Shown here: one piece after another, positions 17,001 through 25,222 of the stretch
Position numbering within the stretch: the first letter of the stretch is position 1
Layout of the letters: each line of letters starts with the position of its first letter
Source: Streptomyces sp. NBC_00083
Lineage (GTDB): Bacteria > Actinomycetota > Actinomycetes > Streptomycetales > Streptomycetaceae
Direction of reading: 5' to 3'
Length of the DNA: 64,000 nt
NCBI RefSeq assembly: GCF_026343295.1
Contig: NZ_JAPELY010000001.1
Span: 248,001 to 312,000 of the forward strand
Position numbers and translations under genes: made by a program
The notes under the pieces: generated by a model
Database searches by the model: none
Told to the model about the DNA's origin: nothing
Seen by the model: the letters and a program-made list of their open reading frames with translations, nothing else

Positions 17001-19778
17001 ATGGTGCAGCCCCAGCCCGCGCAGAACCTCGTGCTGATCGGTCACGGCATGGTCGGCCACCGGCTCCTCGAAGCCCTCGCCGAGCGGGGCGCCCTGGACG
17101 CGCCGGGCACCTCCGGTGCGCCCCGCTGGCGCGTCACCGTGATCGCCGAAGAGGACATCCCCGCCTACGACCGCGTCCACCTCTCCTCCGCCTTCACGGG
17201 CGCCACGCAGCAGCAACTGTCGCTCTGTGATGCCGAGTTCATCGACAGGTACGGCATCGATCTGCGGCTCGGCGACCCCGCCGAGGCCATCGACCCCGCC
17301 GGCCGCACGGTCACCACCACCTCCGGCGCCGTCGTCCCCTACGACGCGCTCGTGCTCGCCACCGGCTCGTACCCCTTCGTGCCGCCCATCCCCGGCGCCG
17401 ACGCCACCGGCTGCTTCACCTACCGCACCCTGTACGACGTCGAGCAGCTCACCCGGTACGCCGGTGAGGGTGCCCGCCGGGGTGTCGTCATCGGCGGCGG
17501 GCTGCTGGGCCTTGAGGCCGCGGGGGCGCTGCGCACGCTCGGCCTCACCACGCATGTCGTCGAGTTCGCGCCGCGCCTCATGCCCCTCCAGGTCGACGAC
17601 GGCGGCGCCGCCGCCCTGCGGGCCACCATCGAGTCCATGGGCGTCACCGTGCACACCGGCGTCGGCGCCCACGAGGTCGAGCTCGACGAGGCCGGCCGGG
17701 TGCGCGAGCTGCGGCTCAGCGACGGGCGCCGCATCGAGACCGACGTCGTGGTGTTCTCCGCCGGGGTGCGCCCCCGCGACCGGCTCGCCCGTGAGTGCGG
17801 GCTCGCCGTGGGTGACCGGGGCGGCGTGGCCGTCGACGCGTACTGCCGCACCACCGACCCGTACGTCTACGCCGTCGGCGAGTGCGCCCAGACCGTCGAC
17901 GGCCGGGTGTACGGCCTGGTCGCGCCCGGCTATCAGATGGCCGAGACGGTCGCCGAGCGCCTCACGGGCGGCTCCGGCCCCACCTTCACCGGCGCCGACA
18001 CCTCCACCAGGCTGAAGCTGATGGGCGCCGACGTCGCCTCGTTCGGCGACCCCTTCGCCGCCTCCGACACCGGCGCCGTCGAGGTGCTCTTCTCCGATGC
18101 GCGCGAGGGCGTCTACAAGAAGCTGCTGCTCGGCCCCGACGGGCGGCTCCTCGGCGGCATCCTGGTCGGCGACGCCGGAGCGTACGGCTCGCTGAAGCCC
18201 CACACCGGGCGCCAACTGCCGGGCCCCGCCGAGGTGTTCGTCGCCCCGTCGGGCGGCGAGGCGCCCGGCGCCGACGCGCTGCCCGACGAGGCCGTCGTCT
18301 GCTCCTGCCACAACGTCACCAAGGCCCAGGTCCGCGACGCCGTCGCCGAGCACGGGCTGACCGACGTCGCCGGCGTCAAGCGGTGCACCAAGGCCGGCAC
18401 CGGATGCGGCGGATGCGTCGGCTCGCTGCAAGCGGTGCTCGACGTCGAACTCGCGTCCTCGGGTGTCACCAAGCCGCGCGGGCTCTGTGAACACTTCGCC
18501 CTGTCCCGCGCCGAGATCTATGCCGTCGTCAAGGCTCAACACATCGTCAGCTTCGCCGAGTTGATTGAGCGTCACGGTCTCGGCGGGGACGGCTGCGCCG
18601 TCTGCAAGCCCGTCGTCGGCAATGTGCTGGCCACGCTCGCCCCCGAGCTGGGCATCGGACACGTCCTCGACGGCGAGCAGGCCACCCTCCAGGACTCCAA
18701 CGACCTCTTCCTCGCCAACCTCCAGAAGGACGGCACGTACTCCGTCGTCCCGCGCGTGCCCGGCGGTGAGGTCACCCCCGAGCAGGTCATCGCGGTCGGC
18801 GAGGTCGCCCGCGACTACGGCCTCTACACCAAGATCACCGGCGCCCAGCGCATCGGCCTGTTCGGCGCCCGCGCCGATCAGCTCCCCGACATCTGGCGCC
18901 GCCTCGGCGCGGCAGGCTTCGAGTCGGGGCAGGCGTACGGAAAGTCTCTGCGCGCCGTCAAGTCCTGTGTGGGCGCCCGGTTCTGCCGCTTCGGGCAGGG
19001 CGACTCGATCCGGCTCGCCATCGACCTGGAGCTGCGCTACCGGGGGCTGCGCACCCCGCACAAGTTCAAGGGCGGCGTCTCCGGCTGTCTGCGCGAGTGC
19101 GCCGAGGCGCGCGGCAAGGACATCGGCGTCATCGCCACGGCCGGCGGCTGGAACCTGTACGTCTGCGGCAACGGCGGAGCCCGCCCCCGCCACGCCGACC
19201 TGCTCGCCTCCGACCTCTCCACCGCCGAGCTGTTCAGGACCGTCGACCGGTTCCTCATGTACTACGTGCGCACCGCCGAACGCCTGGAGCGCACCGCCGC
19301 CTGGATCGAGCGCATCGACGGCGGCCTCGGCCACCTCAAGGACGTCCTCCTGGAGGACTCCCTCGGCATCTGCGCCGAGCTCGAAGCGCAGATGGAGCGG
19401 CATGTGGCCGCCTACCGCGACGAGTGGGGCGCCGTCCTCGCCGACCCCGCCGCCCTCGACCGCTTCGGCCACGTCGACTTCGGCGCCCACGACGCCCTGG
19501 AACCCGGCCGGGGCCGCCCCGCCAGACTCCCCGACGGCGGCGAGGCCGCGCTCTTCAAGTCCCGTACGGGGGAGGTGTACGCGGTGTCCAACCGCGATCC
19601 GTTCTCCGGCGCCGACGTCATCGCGGGCGGCATCATGGGCAGTCGCGACGGGGTGCCCGTCGTCGCCTCGCCCCTGCACAAGCAGGAGTTCGACCTGCGC
19701 ACCGGGCAGTGCCTCGACGACCCGGACGTCAGCCTCCCCGTCCTCGACCTCGCCGACCTCCCCGCGACCCGGTTCTAG
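17001..19778 (+). CDS. nirBD: NAD(P)H nitrite reductase, NirB-NirD fusion
   Basis: 925 residues. It reduces nitrite to ammonia with six electrons from NAD(P)H. Domains in order: FAD/NAD(P)-binding oxidoreductase (residues ~8-400; LIGHGMVGHRLLEAL, GVVIGGGLLGLEAAGALR); a BFD-type [2Fe-2S] domain (CSCHNVTK...GTGCGGC, ~432-480) and a second BFD-like segment with DGCAVCKP; the sulfite/nitrite reductase core with siroheme-[4Fe-4S] ligands C656, C662, C696 and C700; then a NirD Rieske-fold domain (~830-920) lacking iron ligands, as in other NirD. In E. coli NirD is a separate protein. GGAG lies seven bases before the ATG. Cytoplasmic. The transporter gene narK follows after a hairpin. Siroheme may come from the nearby CbiX-like protein. 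Confidence 0.93.
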   Translation: MVQPQPAQNLVLIGHGMVGHRLLEALAERGALDAPGTSGAPRWRVTVIAEEDIPAYDRVHLSSAFTGATQQQLSLCDAEFIDRYGIDLRLGDPAEAIDPAGRTVTTTSGAVVPYDALVLATGSYPFVPPIPGADATGCFTYRTLYDVEQLTRYAGEGARRGVVIGGGLLGLEAAGALRTLGLTTHVVEFAPRLMPLQVDDGGAAALRATIESMGVTVHTGVGAHEVELDEAGRVRELRLSDGRRIETDVVVFSAGVRPRDRLARECGLAVGDRGGVAVDAYCRTTDPYVYAVGECAQTVDGRVYGLVAPGYQMAETVAERLTGGSGPTFTGADTSTRLKLMGADVASFGDPFAASDTGAVEVLFSDAREGVYKKLLLGPDGRLLGGILVGDAGAYGSLKPHTGRQLPGPAEVFVAPSGGEAPGADALPDEAVVCSCHNVTKAQVRDAVAEHGLTDVAGVKRCTKAGTGCGGCVGSLQAVLDVELASSGVTKPRGLCEHFALSRAEIYAVVKAQHIVSFAELIERHGLGGDGCAVCKPVVGNVLATLAPELGIGHVLDGEQATLQDSNDLFLANLQKDGTYSVVPRVPGGEVTPEQVIAVGEVARDYGLYTKITGAQRIGLFGARADQLPDIWRRLGAAGFESGQAYGKSLRAVKSCVGARFCRFGQGDSIRLAIDLELRYRGLRTPHKFKGGVSGCLRECAEARGKDIGVIATAGGWNLYVCGNGGARPRHADLLASDLSTAELFRTVDRFLMYYVRTAERLERTAAWIERIDGGLGHLKDVLLEDSLGICAELEAQMERHVAAYRDEWGAVLADPAALDRFGHVDFGAHDALEPGRGRPARLPDGGEAALFKSRTGEVYAVSNRDPFSGADVIAGGIMGSRDGVPVVASPLHKQEFDLRTGQCLDDPDVSLPVLDLADLPATRF

Positions 19779-19798
19779 ACCCCGGCCTCGCTTCTCCC

Positions 19799-19845
19799 GG
19801 CCCCCTCCGCCCTCCGCCCCCTGCGGGCCGGGGGCGGAGGGGGCC
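19799..19845 (+). terminator. Hairpin between nirBD and narK
   Basis: A perfect 13-bp inverted repeat (arms 19799-19811 and 19833-19845) starts 20 bp after the nirBD stop. It probably terminates or attenuates transcription, so narK may have its own promoter in the remaining 120 bp. Confidence 0.6.
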
Positions 19846-19968
19846 GTACGGCAGGCAGGGGCGGGTCCTAGGGCCGCCCGCACTCATGGCGTTCGCCTCT
19901 CACCGCCACCCCCGCCCCAGGCGCACCGTGGATATGTCAGGACTCGTCTCAACCCCCTGGGAAGCACC

Positions 19969-21402
19969 ATGAGTTCCGCGCTCCAGCCGTCCGCCCGGCA
20001 CGACACCGGCCCCGTCGCCGCCGACGTCTCCTACGATCCGGAGAACTACCGCCCCGGCCGCACCATCACCGCGTGGGAGCCGGAGAACGAGGTGTTCTGG
20101 CGCTCGGTCGGCCGGAAGGTCGCCACCCGGAACCTGTGGATCGCCGTCCCCGCCCTGCTCGTCGCCTTCGTGGTGTGGCAGGTCTGGTCGGTCACCGCGA
20201 CCAACCTCAAGGACGTCGGATTCTCCTTCTCCACCTCGCAGCTGTTCTGGCTCACCGCGATCCCGGGCCTCACCGGCGGCACGGCCCGCATCCTCTACAC
20301 CTTCCTCGGCCCGATGATCGGCCAGCGCCGCTTCACCGCGCTCTCCACGGTGATCCTGATCGTGCCGCTGATCTGGCTCGGCATCGCCATCCAGAACACC
20401 TCGACCCCGTACGGCGTCATGGTGATCATCGCCGCGCTGTGCGGCATCGGCGGCGCCAACTTCGCGTCCTCGCTCGCCAACATCGGCTTCTTCTTCCCGA
20501 AGAAGGAGAAGGGCAACGCGACCGGCATCAACGGCGGCCTCGGCAACCTCGGCGTCTCCGTGGTCCAGCTCCTGACCCCGATCGTCATCACCTTCTCGAC
20601 CATCGCGATCGGCACCGCCCAGCACAAGAAGGACGGCACCCCGGTCTACCTGCAGAACGCCGCGTTCCTGTGGGTCCCGGTGCTCATCGTGCTCGCCCTG
20701 ATCGCCTGGTTCGGCCAGAACGACCTGAAGGTCGCCTCCACTCCGTTCAGCCGCCAGAAGGTGATCTTCCAGCGCAAGCACAACTGGCTGATGACCTGGC
20801 TGTACGTCGGCACCTTCGGCTCCTTCATCGGCTTCGCCGCCGCCCTGCCGCTGCTGATCAAGACGACGTTCCCGGCCTACTCCGTCGCCACCTACGCCTG
20901 GATGGGTCCGGCGCTCGGCGCGCTGGCCCGCTGGGCCGGCGGCTGGATCGCCGACAAGCTCGGCGGCGCGAGGGTCACGATCATCTCGTTCGTCGGCATG
21001 GCGGTCTCGATCATCGGTGTCATCAACTTCCTTCCCACGGGCGGGGGTTCGGGCAACTTCTTCGGCTTCTTCGGCTGCTTCCTCGCCGCGTTCTTCTTCT
21101 CCGGAGTGGGCAACGGCTCGACCTTCCGGCAGATCCCGGTGATCTTCCGCAACCAGCACCTCAAGGGGCTGGAGGAGGGAACCCCGGAGTACGCGAAGGC
21201 GCTGAAGCAGGCCGAGATGGAGGCGGGCGCCGTCACCGGCTTCACCTCCGCGATCGCCGCGTACGGCTTCTTCTTCATCCCGGCGATGTTCGCCAACTTC
21301 GCCGTCACCAGCGCCATGTGGGGCTTCGTGGCCTTCTACGTCAGCTGCATCGTGGTCGCCTGGTGGTACTACGCCCGCAAGGGCGCGGAGGCGCCCAGCT
21401 AG
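19969..21402 (+). CDS. narK: Nitrate/nitrite transporter NarK (MFS, NNP family)
   Basis: 477 residues and about 12 transmembrane segments after a 45-residue cytosolic start. The NNP signature is present: GIGGANFASSLANIGFFFPK, then KGNATGINGGLGNLGVSVVQ. A second Gly-rich nitrate signature lies in the later half (FFSGVGNGSTFRQIPVIF). GGGAAG precedes the ATG. It brings in nitrate and/or exports nitrite across the cell membrane, matching the reductases on both sides. It is followed by a strong stem-loop. Confidence 0.93.
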   Translation: MSSALQPSARHDTGPVAADVSYDPENYRPGRTITAWEPENEVFWRSVGRKVATRNLWIAVPALLVAFVVWQVWSVTATNLKDVGFSFSTSQLFWLTAIPGLTGGTARILYTFLGPMIGQRRFTALSTVILIVPLIWLGIAIQNTSTPYGVMVIIAALCGIGGANFASSLANIGFFFPKKEKGNATGINGGLGNLGVSVVQLLTPIVITFSTIAIGTAQHKKDGTPVYLQNAAFLWVPVLIVLALIAWFGQNDLKVASTPFSRQKVIFQRKHNWLMTWLYVGTFGSFIGFAAALPLLIKTTFPAYSVATYAWMGPALGALARWAGGWIADKLGGARVTIISFVGMAVSIIGVINFLPTGGGSGNFFGFFGCFLAAFFFSGVGNGSTFRQIPVIFRNQHLKGLEEGTPEYAKALKQAEMEAGAVTGFTSAIAAYGFFFIPAMFANFAVTSAMWGFVAFYVSCIVVAWWYYARKGAEAPS

Positions 21403-21424
21403 GCCGCGCACGTTCCGGAACAAG

Positions 21425-21451
21425 GGCCCGCACAGAGACTGTGCGGGCCTT
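21425..21451 (+). terminator. Terminator after narK
   Basis: The stem GGCCCGCACAG/CTGTGCGGGCC (21425-21435, 21439-21449), with a 3-nt loop and flanking AA/TT, begins 22 bp after the narK stop. It insulates the pfl operon from narK. Confidence 0.8.
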
Positions 21452-21523
21452 CGTCGTAGGCCGCCTTCCGGGGGCCCTTTCCGGGAGTTCCCGTCCGGGC
21501 ATGGTGAGCTCCGCTCGGAAATT

Positions 21524-21543
21524 CTTGTGAATGCATTCACAAG
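21524..21543. promoter_or_regulatory. Rex operator (ROP) upstream of pfl
   Basis: CTTGTGAATGCATTCACAAG is a perfect 20-bp palindrome and contains TTGTGAA-N4-TTCACAA, the operator of the NADH/NAD+-sensing repressor Rex described in S. coelicolor. The embedded TGTGA-N6-TCACA also resembles a Crp site, though the Crp half-site GNCAC is not met. Placed about 150 bp before the small ORF and 250 bp before pflB. Confidence 0.8.
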
Positions 21544-21550
21544 CGAACCA

Positions 21551-21564
21551 GGGGCCAAGGTCCC
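21551..21564. promoter_or_regulatory. DevR/OsdR-like box 1 upstream of pfl
   Basis: GGGGCCAAGGTCCC matches GGGAC-N4-GTCCC at 9 of 10 core positions and is followed by GAA, as in the extended DevR consensus. It lies 7 bp after the Rex operator. Confidence 0.45.
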
Positions 21565-21616
21565 GAATGAAAGCGCAGGTCAGGATGGCTGTCAAGGAAT
21601 TCCCCGACCCGAGAAG

Positions 21617-21630
21617 GGGGCCTTGGTCCC
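21617..21630. promoter_or_regulatory. DevR/OsdR-like box 2 upstream of pfl
   Basis: GGGGCCTTGGTCCC is the same 9-of-10 core match, 66 bp after box 1. A possible -10 (TATGCC, 21644-21649) lies just downstream, so this box would overlap the -35 region, as proximal DevR sites do. Confidence 0.45.
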
Positions 21631-21678
21631 GGATCTGGTGACCTATGCCGCCGCAATCGATCGATCAAAAGGAGTGCA

Positions 21679-21780
21679 ATGGAGGCAGCCGGAGGGCGAC
21701 CGCGAAAACTCGTGAAGAAGCCCCGCCCGCCGGTGCAGGACGTACCAGTCGAAGGCGATTCGGAAGGGTGCCCGCCATGA
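21679..21780 (+). CDS. 33-residue small ORF coupled to pflB
   Basis: An AAAAGGAG ribosome site lies 5 bases before an ATG that opens 33 codons. The stop (TGA, 21778-21780) overlaps the pflB start in ATGA. The predicted peptide is very basic in its first half ([14 protein letters not shown]) and acidic after that, ending SEGCPP. No relative recognised. Either it is a real microprotein or a leader whose translation controls pflB initiation. The ribosome site is stronger than that of most neighbouring genes, and the 4-bp overlap is the standard operon junction here. Too short for compositional tests. Confidence 0.5.
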   Translation: MEAAGGRPRKLVKKPRPPVQDVPVEGDSEGCPP

Positions 21781-24047
21781 CCGCGACCCCCGCAGAGGCG
21801 ACGAAGAACCGCGAGGCCTGGGACGGCTTCAAGGGCGGAATGTGGCGCGACGCCATCGACGTCCGCGACTTCGTCCAGCAGAACTACACCCCCTACGAGG
21901 GCGACGCCGGCTTCCTCGCCGGGCCCACCCCGCGCACCACCGCCCTGTGGGACAAGCTCCTGTCGATGTTCCCCCAGGAGATCGAGCAGGGCATCTACGA
22001 CGTGGACGTGACGACCCCGTCCCGCATCGACGCCTTCAAGCCCGGCTACATCGACGGCACCCCCGCCGGCCACAGCGACCTCATCGTCGGCCTCCAGACC
22101 GACGCCCCGCTGAAGCGGTCGATCATGCCCAACGGCGGCTGGCGCATGGTCGAGAACGCCCTCAACGCCTACGGCTACGAGGCCGACCCCGGCGTCCGCG
22201 ACGTCTACACCCACCTCCGCAAGACCCACAACGAGGGCGTCTTCGACGCGTACACCCCCGAGATCCGGGCCTGCCGCTCCTCCGGCATCATCACCGGCCT
22301 CCCCGACGCCTACGGGCGCGGCCGCATCATCGGCGACTACCGCCGCGTCGCCCTCTACGGCGTCGACCGGCTCATCGCCGCCAAGGAGGCCGACAAGGCC
22401 CGCCTCGGCGAGGACTGGGCCACCGAGACGGTCATCCGTGGCCGCGAGGAAGTCTCCGAGCAGATCAAGGCCCTCAACGAGCTCAAGGCCATGGCCCTCT
22501 CGTACGGCTACGACATCTCCGGCCCCGCCACCACGGGCCGCGAGGCCGTCCAGTGGCTGTACTTCGCCTACCTCGCCGCCGTGAAGGAGCAGAACGGCGC
22601 CGCGATGTCGATCGGCCGCATCGACAACTTCCTCGACATCTACCTCCAGCGCGACATCGAGGCCGGCCTCATCACCGAGGAGCGGGCGCAGGAGTTCATC
22701 GACGACTTCGTCATCAAGCTCCGCATCGTCCGCTTCCTGCGCACCCCCGAATACAACACGCTGTACTCCGGCGACCCCACCTGGGTCACCTGGTCCATGG
22801 CCGGCATCGGCGAGGACGGCCGCCCCCTGGTCTCGCGCACCACGTTCCGCGCCCTTCAGACCCTGTACAACCTCGGCCCCGCACCCGAGCCCAACCTCAC
22901 CGTCTTCTGGGACGCCCAACTCCCCTCTGGCTTCCGGGACTTCGCGTCGAAGGTCGCCATCGACAGTTCGGCGATCCAGTTCGAGTCGGACGCCCTGATG
23001 CGCCCCAAGTACGGCGACGACACCGCCATCGCGTGCTGTGTCTCGGCGATGGCCGTCGGCAAGCAGATGCAGTTCTTCGGCGCCCGCGTCAACGTCGCCA
23101 AGGCGCTGCTGTACGCGATCAACGGCGGCCGCGACGAGAAGAGCGGCAAGCTCGTCGTCGAGGGGTTCACGCCCATCGAGGGCGAGTACCTCGACTACGA
23201 GACGGTGTCGCGGCAGTACGACGCGATGCTGGACTGGCTGGCCAGGACGTATGTCCACGCGCTCAACGTCATCCACTACATGCACGACAAGTACGCCTAC
23301 GAGCGCATCGAGATGGCCCTGCACGACCAGGACATCCTGCGCACCATGGCGTTCGGCATCGCGGGGCTCTCGGTCGCCGCCGACTCGCTGTCCGCGATCA
23401 AGCACGCCAAGGTCAAGGTCGTACGCGACGAGACCGGCCTCGCCGTCGACTACGAGATCGAGGGCGACTACCCGGCCTACGGCAACAACGACGACCGCGC
23501 CGACGCGCTCGCCACCCGGATCGTGCACGACTTCATGGAGAAGGTCCGCAAGAACCCCACCTACCGGGGCGCCGTCCACACCCAGTCGGTGCTGACCATC
23601 ACGTCGAACGTCGTCTACGGCCAGAAGACCGGCAACACCCCCGACGGCCGCCGCGCCGGCCTGCCGTTCGCGCCGGGCGCCAACCCCATGAACGGCCGCG
23701 ACGAGCACGGCTACATCGCCTCCGCGCTCTCCGTCGCCAAGCTGCCCTACGACGACGCCGAGGACGGCATCTCGCTCACCAACACCATCACCCCCGACGC
23801 GCTCGGCCGCACCCCGCAGGAACGCGTCGACAACCTGTCCGGTGTGCTCGACGGGTTCATGGCGAACAACGGCTTCCACATGAACGTGAACGTCCTGGAC
23901 AAGGCGACCCTGGAAGACGCCATGCGGCACCCGGAGAACTACCCCCAGCTGACCATCCGGGTCTCGGGCTACGCGGTGAACTTCGTCCGCCTCAGCCGCG
24001 AGCAGCAGCTGGATGTGATCAACCGGACGTTCCACGAGGGGCTCTGA
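21777..24047 (+). CDS. pflB: Pyruvate formate-lyase (formate C-acetyltransferase)
   Basis: 756 residues, close to the 760 of E. coli PflB. It converts pyruvate and CoA to acetyl-CoA and formate by glycyl-radical chemistry. The thiyl cysteines are present as IACCVSAM (C420, C421), and the radical glycine lies in RVSGYAVNF (G731) near the C-terminus, so the enzyme looks fully competent. The Cys-Cys pair and overall start ([21 protein letters not shown]) mark true PFL rather than a diol dehydratase or choline lyase. The start is ATG with GGAAGGG eight bases upstream, overlapped by the small ORF. The activating enzyme follows after one base. PFL is oxygen-labile and unusual for an aerobic streptomycete. 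Confidence 0.95.
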   Translation: MTATPAEATKNREAWDGFKGGMWRDAIDVRDFVQQNYTPYEGDAGFLAGPTPRTTALWDKLLSMFPQEIEQGIYDVDVTTPSRIDAFKPGYIDGTPAGHSDLIVGLQTDAPLKRSIMPNGGWRMVENALNAYGYEADPGVRDVYTHLRKTHNEGVFDAYTPEIRACRSSGIITGLPDAYGRGRIIGDYRRVALYGVDRLIAAKEADKARLGEDWATETVIRGREEVSEQIKALNELKAMALSYGYDISGPATTGREAVQWLYFAYLAAVKEQNGAAMSIGRIDNFLDIYLQRDIEAGLITEERAQEFIDDFVIKLRIVRFLRTPEYNTLYSGDPTWVTWSMAGIGEDGRPLVSRTTFRALQTLYNLGPAPEPNLTVFWDAQLPSGFRDFASKVAIDSSAIQFESDALMRPKYGDDTAIACCVSAMAVGKQMQFFGARVNVAKALLYAINGGRDEKSGKLVVEGFTPIEGEYLDYETVSRQYDAMLDWLARTYVHALNVIHYMHDKYAYERIEMALHDQDILRTMAFGIAGLSVAADSLSAIKHAKVKVVRDETGLAVDYEIEGDYPAYGNNDDRADALATRIVHDFMEKVRKNPTYRGAVHTQSVLTITSNVVYGQKTGNTPDGRRAGLPFAPGANPMNGRDEHGYIASALSVAKLPYDDAEDGISLTNTITPDALGRTPQERVDNLSGVLDGFMANNGFHMNVNVLDKATLEDAMRHPENYPQLTIRVSGYAVNFVRLSREQQLDVINRTFHEGL

Positions 24048-24048
24048 G

Positions 24049-24891
24049 ATGGCCGTCCTGCTCAGCCCCGAGATCCCCGTCGGCCGGCCCGCCCGCGCCG
24101 ACGGGGGCGAGGGTGCCGCCCTGCCCGCCAGCACGCCGGCCGGCGCCGCCACCCGGCGGCCGATCGCCGGTTCGGTGCACTCCTGGGACCTGTCGACCGG
24201 GGTCGACGGGCCGGGCACGCGCTTCGTCACGTTCCTCTCTGGCTGCCCCCTGACCTGCCTGTACTGCCACAACCCCGACACCTGGCGGATGCGCGACGGC
24301 AGGCGCACCACCGCGGACGAGGTGGTGGCCGAGGCCGCGAAGTACACGGCGTTCATCCGGGCGGCGGGCGGCGGCGCCACCGTCAGCGGCGGCGAACCCC
24401 TGCTCCAGCCCGTCTTCGCCGGTGAACTCCTCCACCGCTACAAGCACGAACTCGGGCTGCACACCGCCCTGGACACCTCCGGGTTCCTCGGCGCGCGGGC
24501 CACCGACGCGCTGCTGCGCGACGTCGACCTGGTGCTGCTCGACATCAAGTCGTGGGACCGCGACACGTACCAGGAGGTCACGGGCCGGCCGCTGCGGCCG
24601 ACCCTGGACTTCGCGCACCGCCTCGCGGACCTGGGCAAGGAGGTCCACGTCCGCTTCGTCCTGGTGCCGGGCCTGACCGACGACCCCGCGAACGTCGAGG
24701 GCGTGGCCTCCTTCGCCGCGTCCCTCGGCAACGTGTCCCGGGTGGACGTCCTGCCCTTCCACAAGCTGGGCGAGGCCAAGTGGGAGTCGCTGGGCAGGAC
24801 CTTCACCCTGCACGACACCCCGTCACCGGGGGCCGGGCAACTGGCCGCGGCACGAGAGGTGTTCGCGGCGTACGGCCTGAACGCGGTCTGA
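24049..24891 (+). CDS. pflA: Pyruvate formate-lyase activating enzyme (radical SAM)
   Basis: 280 residues. The radical-SAM cluster motif CPLTCLYC (C66, C70, C73) follows the activase hallmark DGPGTRFVTFLSGC. GGEPLLQP (SAM-binding GGE motif) is near residue 116, and DIKSWDRDTYQEVTG near 165. It uses SAM and a [4Fe-4S] cluster to form the glycyl radical on PflB. An Ala/Pro/Gly-rich extension of about 35 residues precedes the usual start of the fold. It begins one base after the pflB stop, so the two are cotranscribed and probably translationally coupled. Confidence 0.94.
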   Translation: MAVLLSPEIPVGRPARADGGEGAALPASTPAGAATRRPIAGSVHSWDLSTGVDGPGTRFVTFLSGCPLTCLYCHNPDTWRMRDGRRTTADEVVAEAAKYTAFIRAAGGGATVSGGEPLLQPVFAGELLHRYKHELGLHTALDTSGFLGARATDALLRDVDLVLLDIKSWDRDTYQEVTGRPLRPTLDFAHRLADLGKEVHVRFVLVPGLTDDPANVEGVASFAASLGNVSRVDVLPFHKLGEAKWESLGRTFTLHDTPSPGAGQLAAAREVFAAYGLNAV

Positions 24892-25222
24892 CCGACGGCG
24901 GACACCCCGAAGTGCCGGGCCCGCGCCGGGCCCGACCGCCAGCAGGAGGTTCACCGGGGGACGGGCCCGGGATGCGGTGGCGCCCGATCGTGCGGCGGGA
25001 TGCCGAGCCTCCGGTCGATGCGCGTCGCTGTACTCGTGTCCCGCTCCACGCCGCACCCGGGCGCCACGCCGGACCCCGGCACCACGCCGGCCGGGCCCGC
25101 GTTCTGCGGGGGCCGCTCGGCGCGCTCCCGCACGGAGGGAATGCGTCGGGGTACATCGGGCGACTCACCCTGTTGATCCCTAAAACGAGTGGTTCGGACC
25201 GGAACATCCCTAACGTGAGGGG
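24892..25222. other. 331-bp gap between pflA and the redox operon
   Basis: No gene seen. It begins with a compact stem-loop (CGGGCCCG arms at 24916-24923 and 24927-24934, loop CGC) that may terminate the pfl transcript. It ends with two ATCCCTAA direct repeats. The middle is GC-rich without recognisable signals; I found no Rex-type palindrome here. Confidence 0.6.
25176..25213 (+). promoter_or_regulatory. Paired ATCCCTAA direct repeats before the redox operon
   Basis: ATCCCTAA occurs at 25176-25183 and 25206-25213, exactly 30 bp apart (about three helical turns), just before the GTG at 25223. Between them lies GGTTCGGACCGGAAC with short inverted arms GTTC/GAAC. This looks like an activator-binding promoter, but I do not recognise the regulator. 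Confidence 0.35.

Noticed and set aside
16833..19883. A 1,016-codon open frame antisense to nirBD, and similar long antisense frames elsewhere (21537-24380, 26305-28806, 37061-39757)
   Set aside because: Long shadow frames are expected opposite GC-rich genes with biased third positions. They show low-complexity Gly/Val/Asp/Arg composition and no domains, while the sense frames encode recognisable enzymes.
21527..21715. A 62-codon open frame starting inside the Rex operator
   Set aside because: It has no ribosome site, starts within the operator palindrome, and overlaps the better supported 33-codon ORF in another frame.
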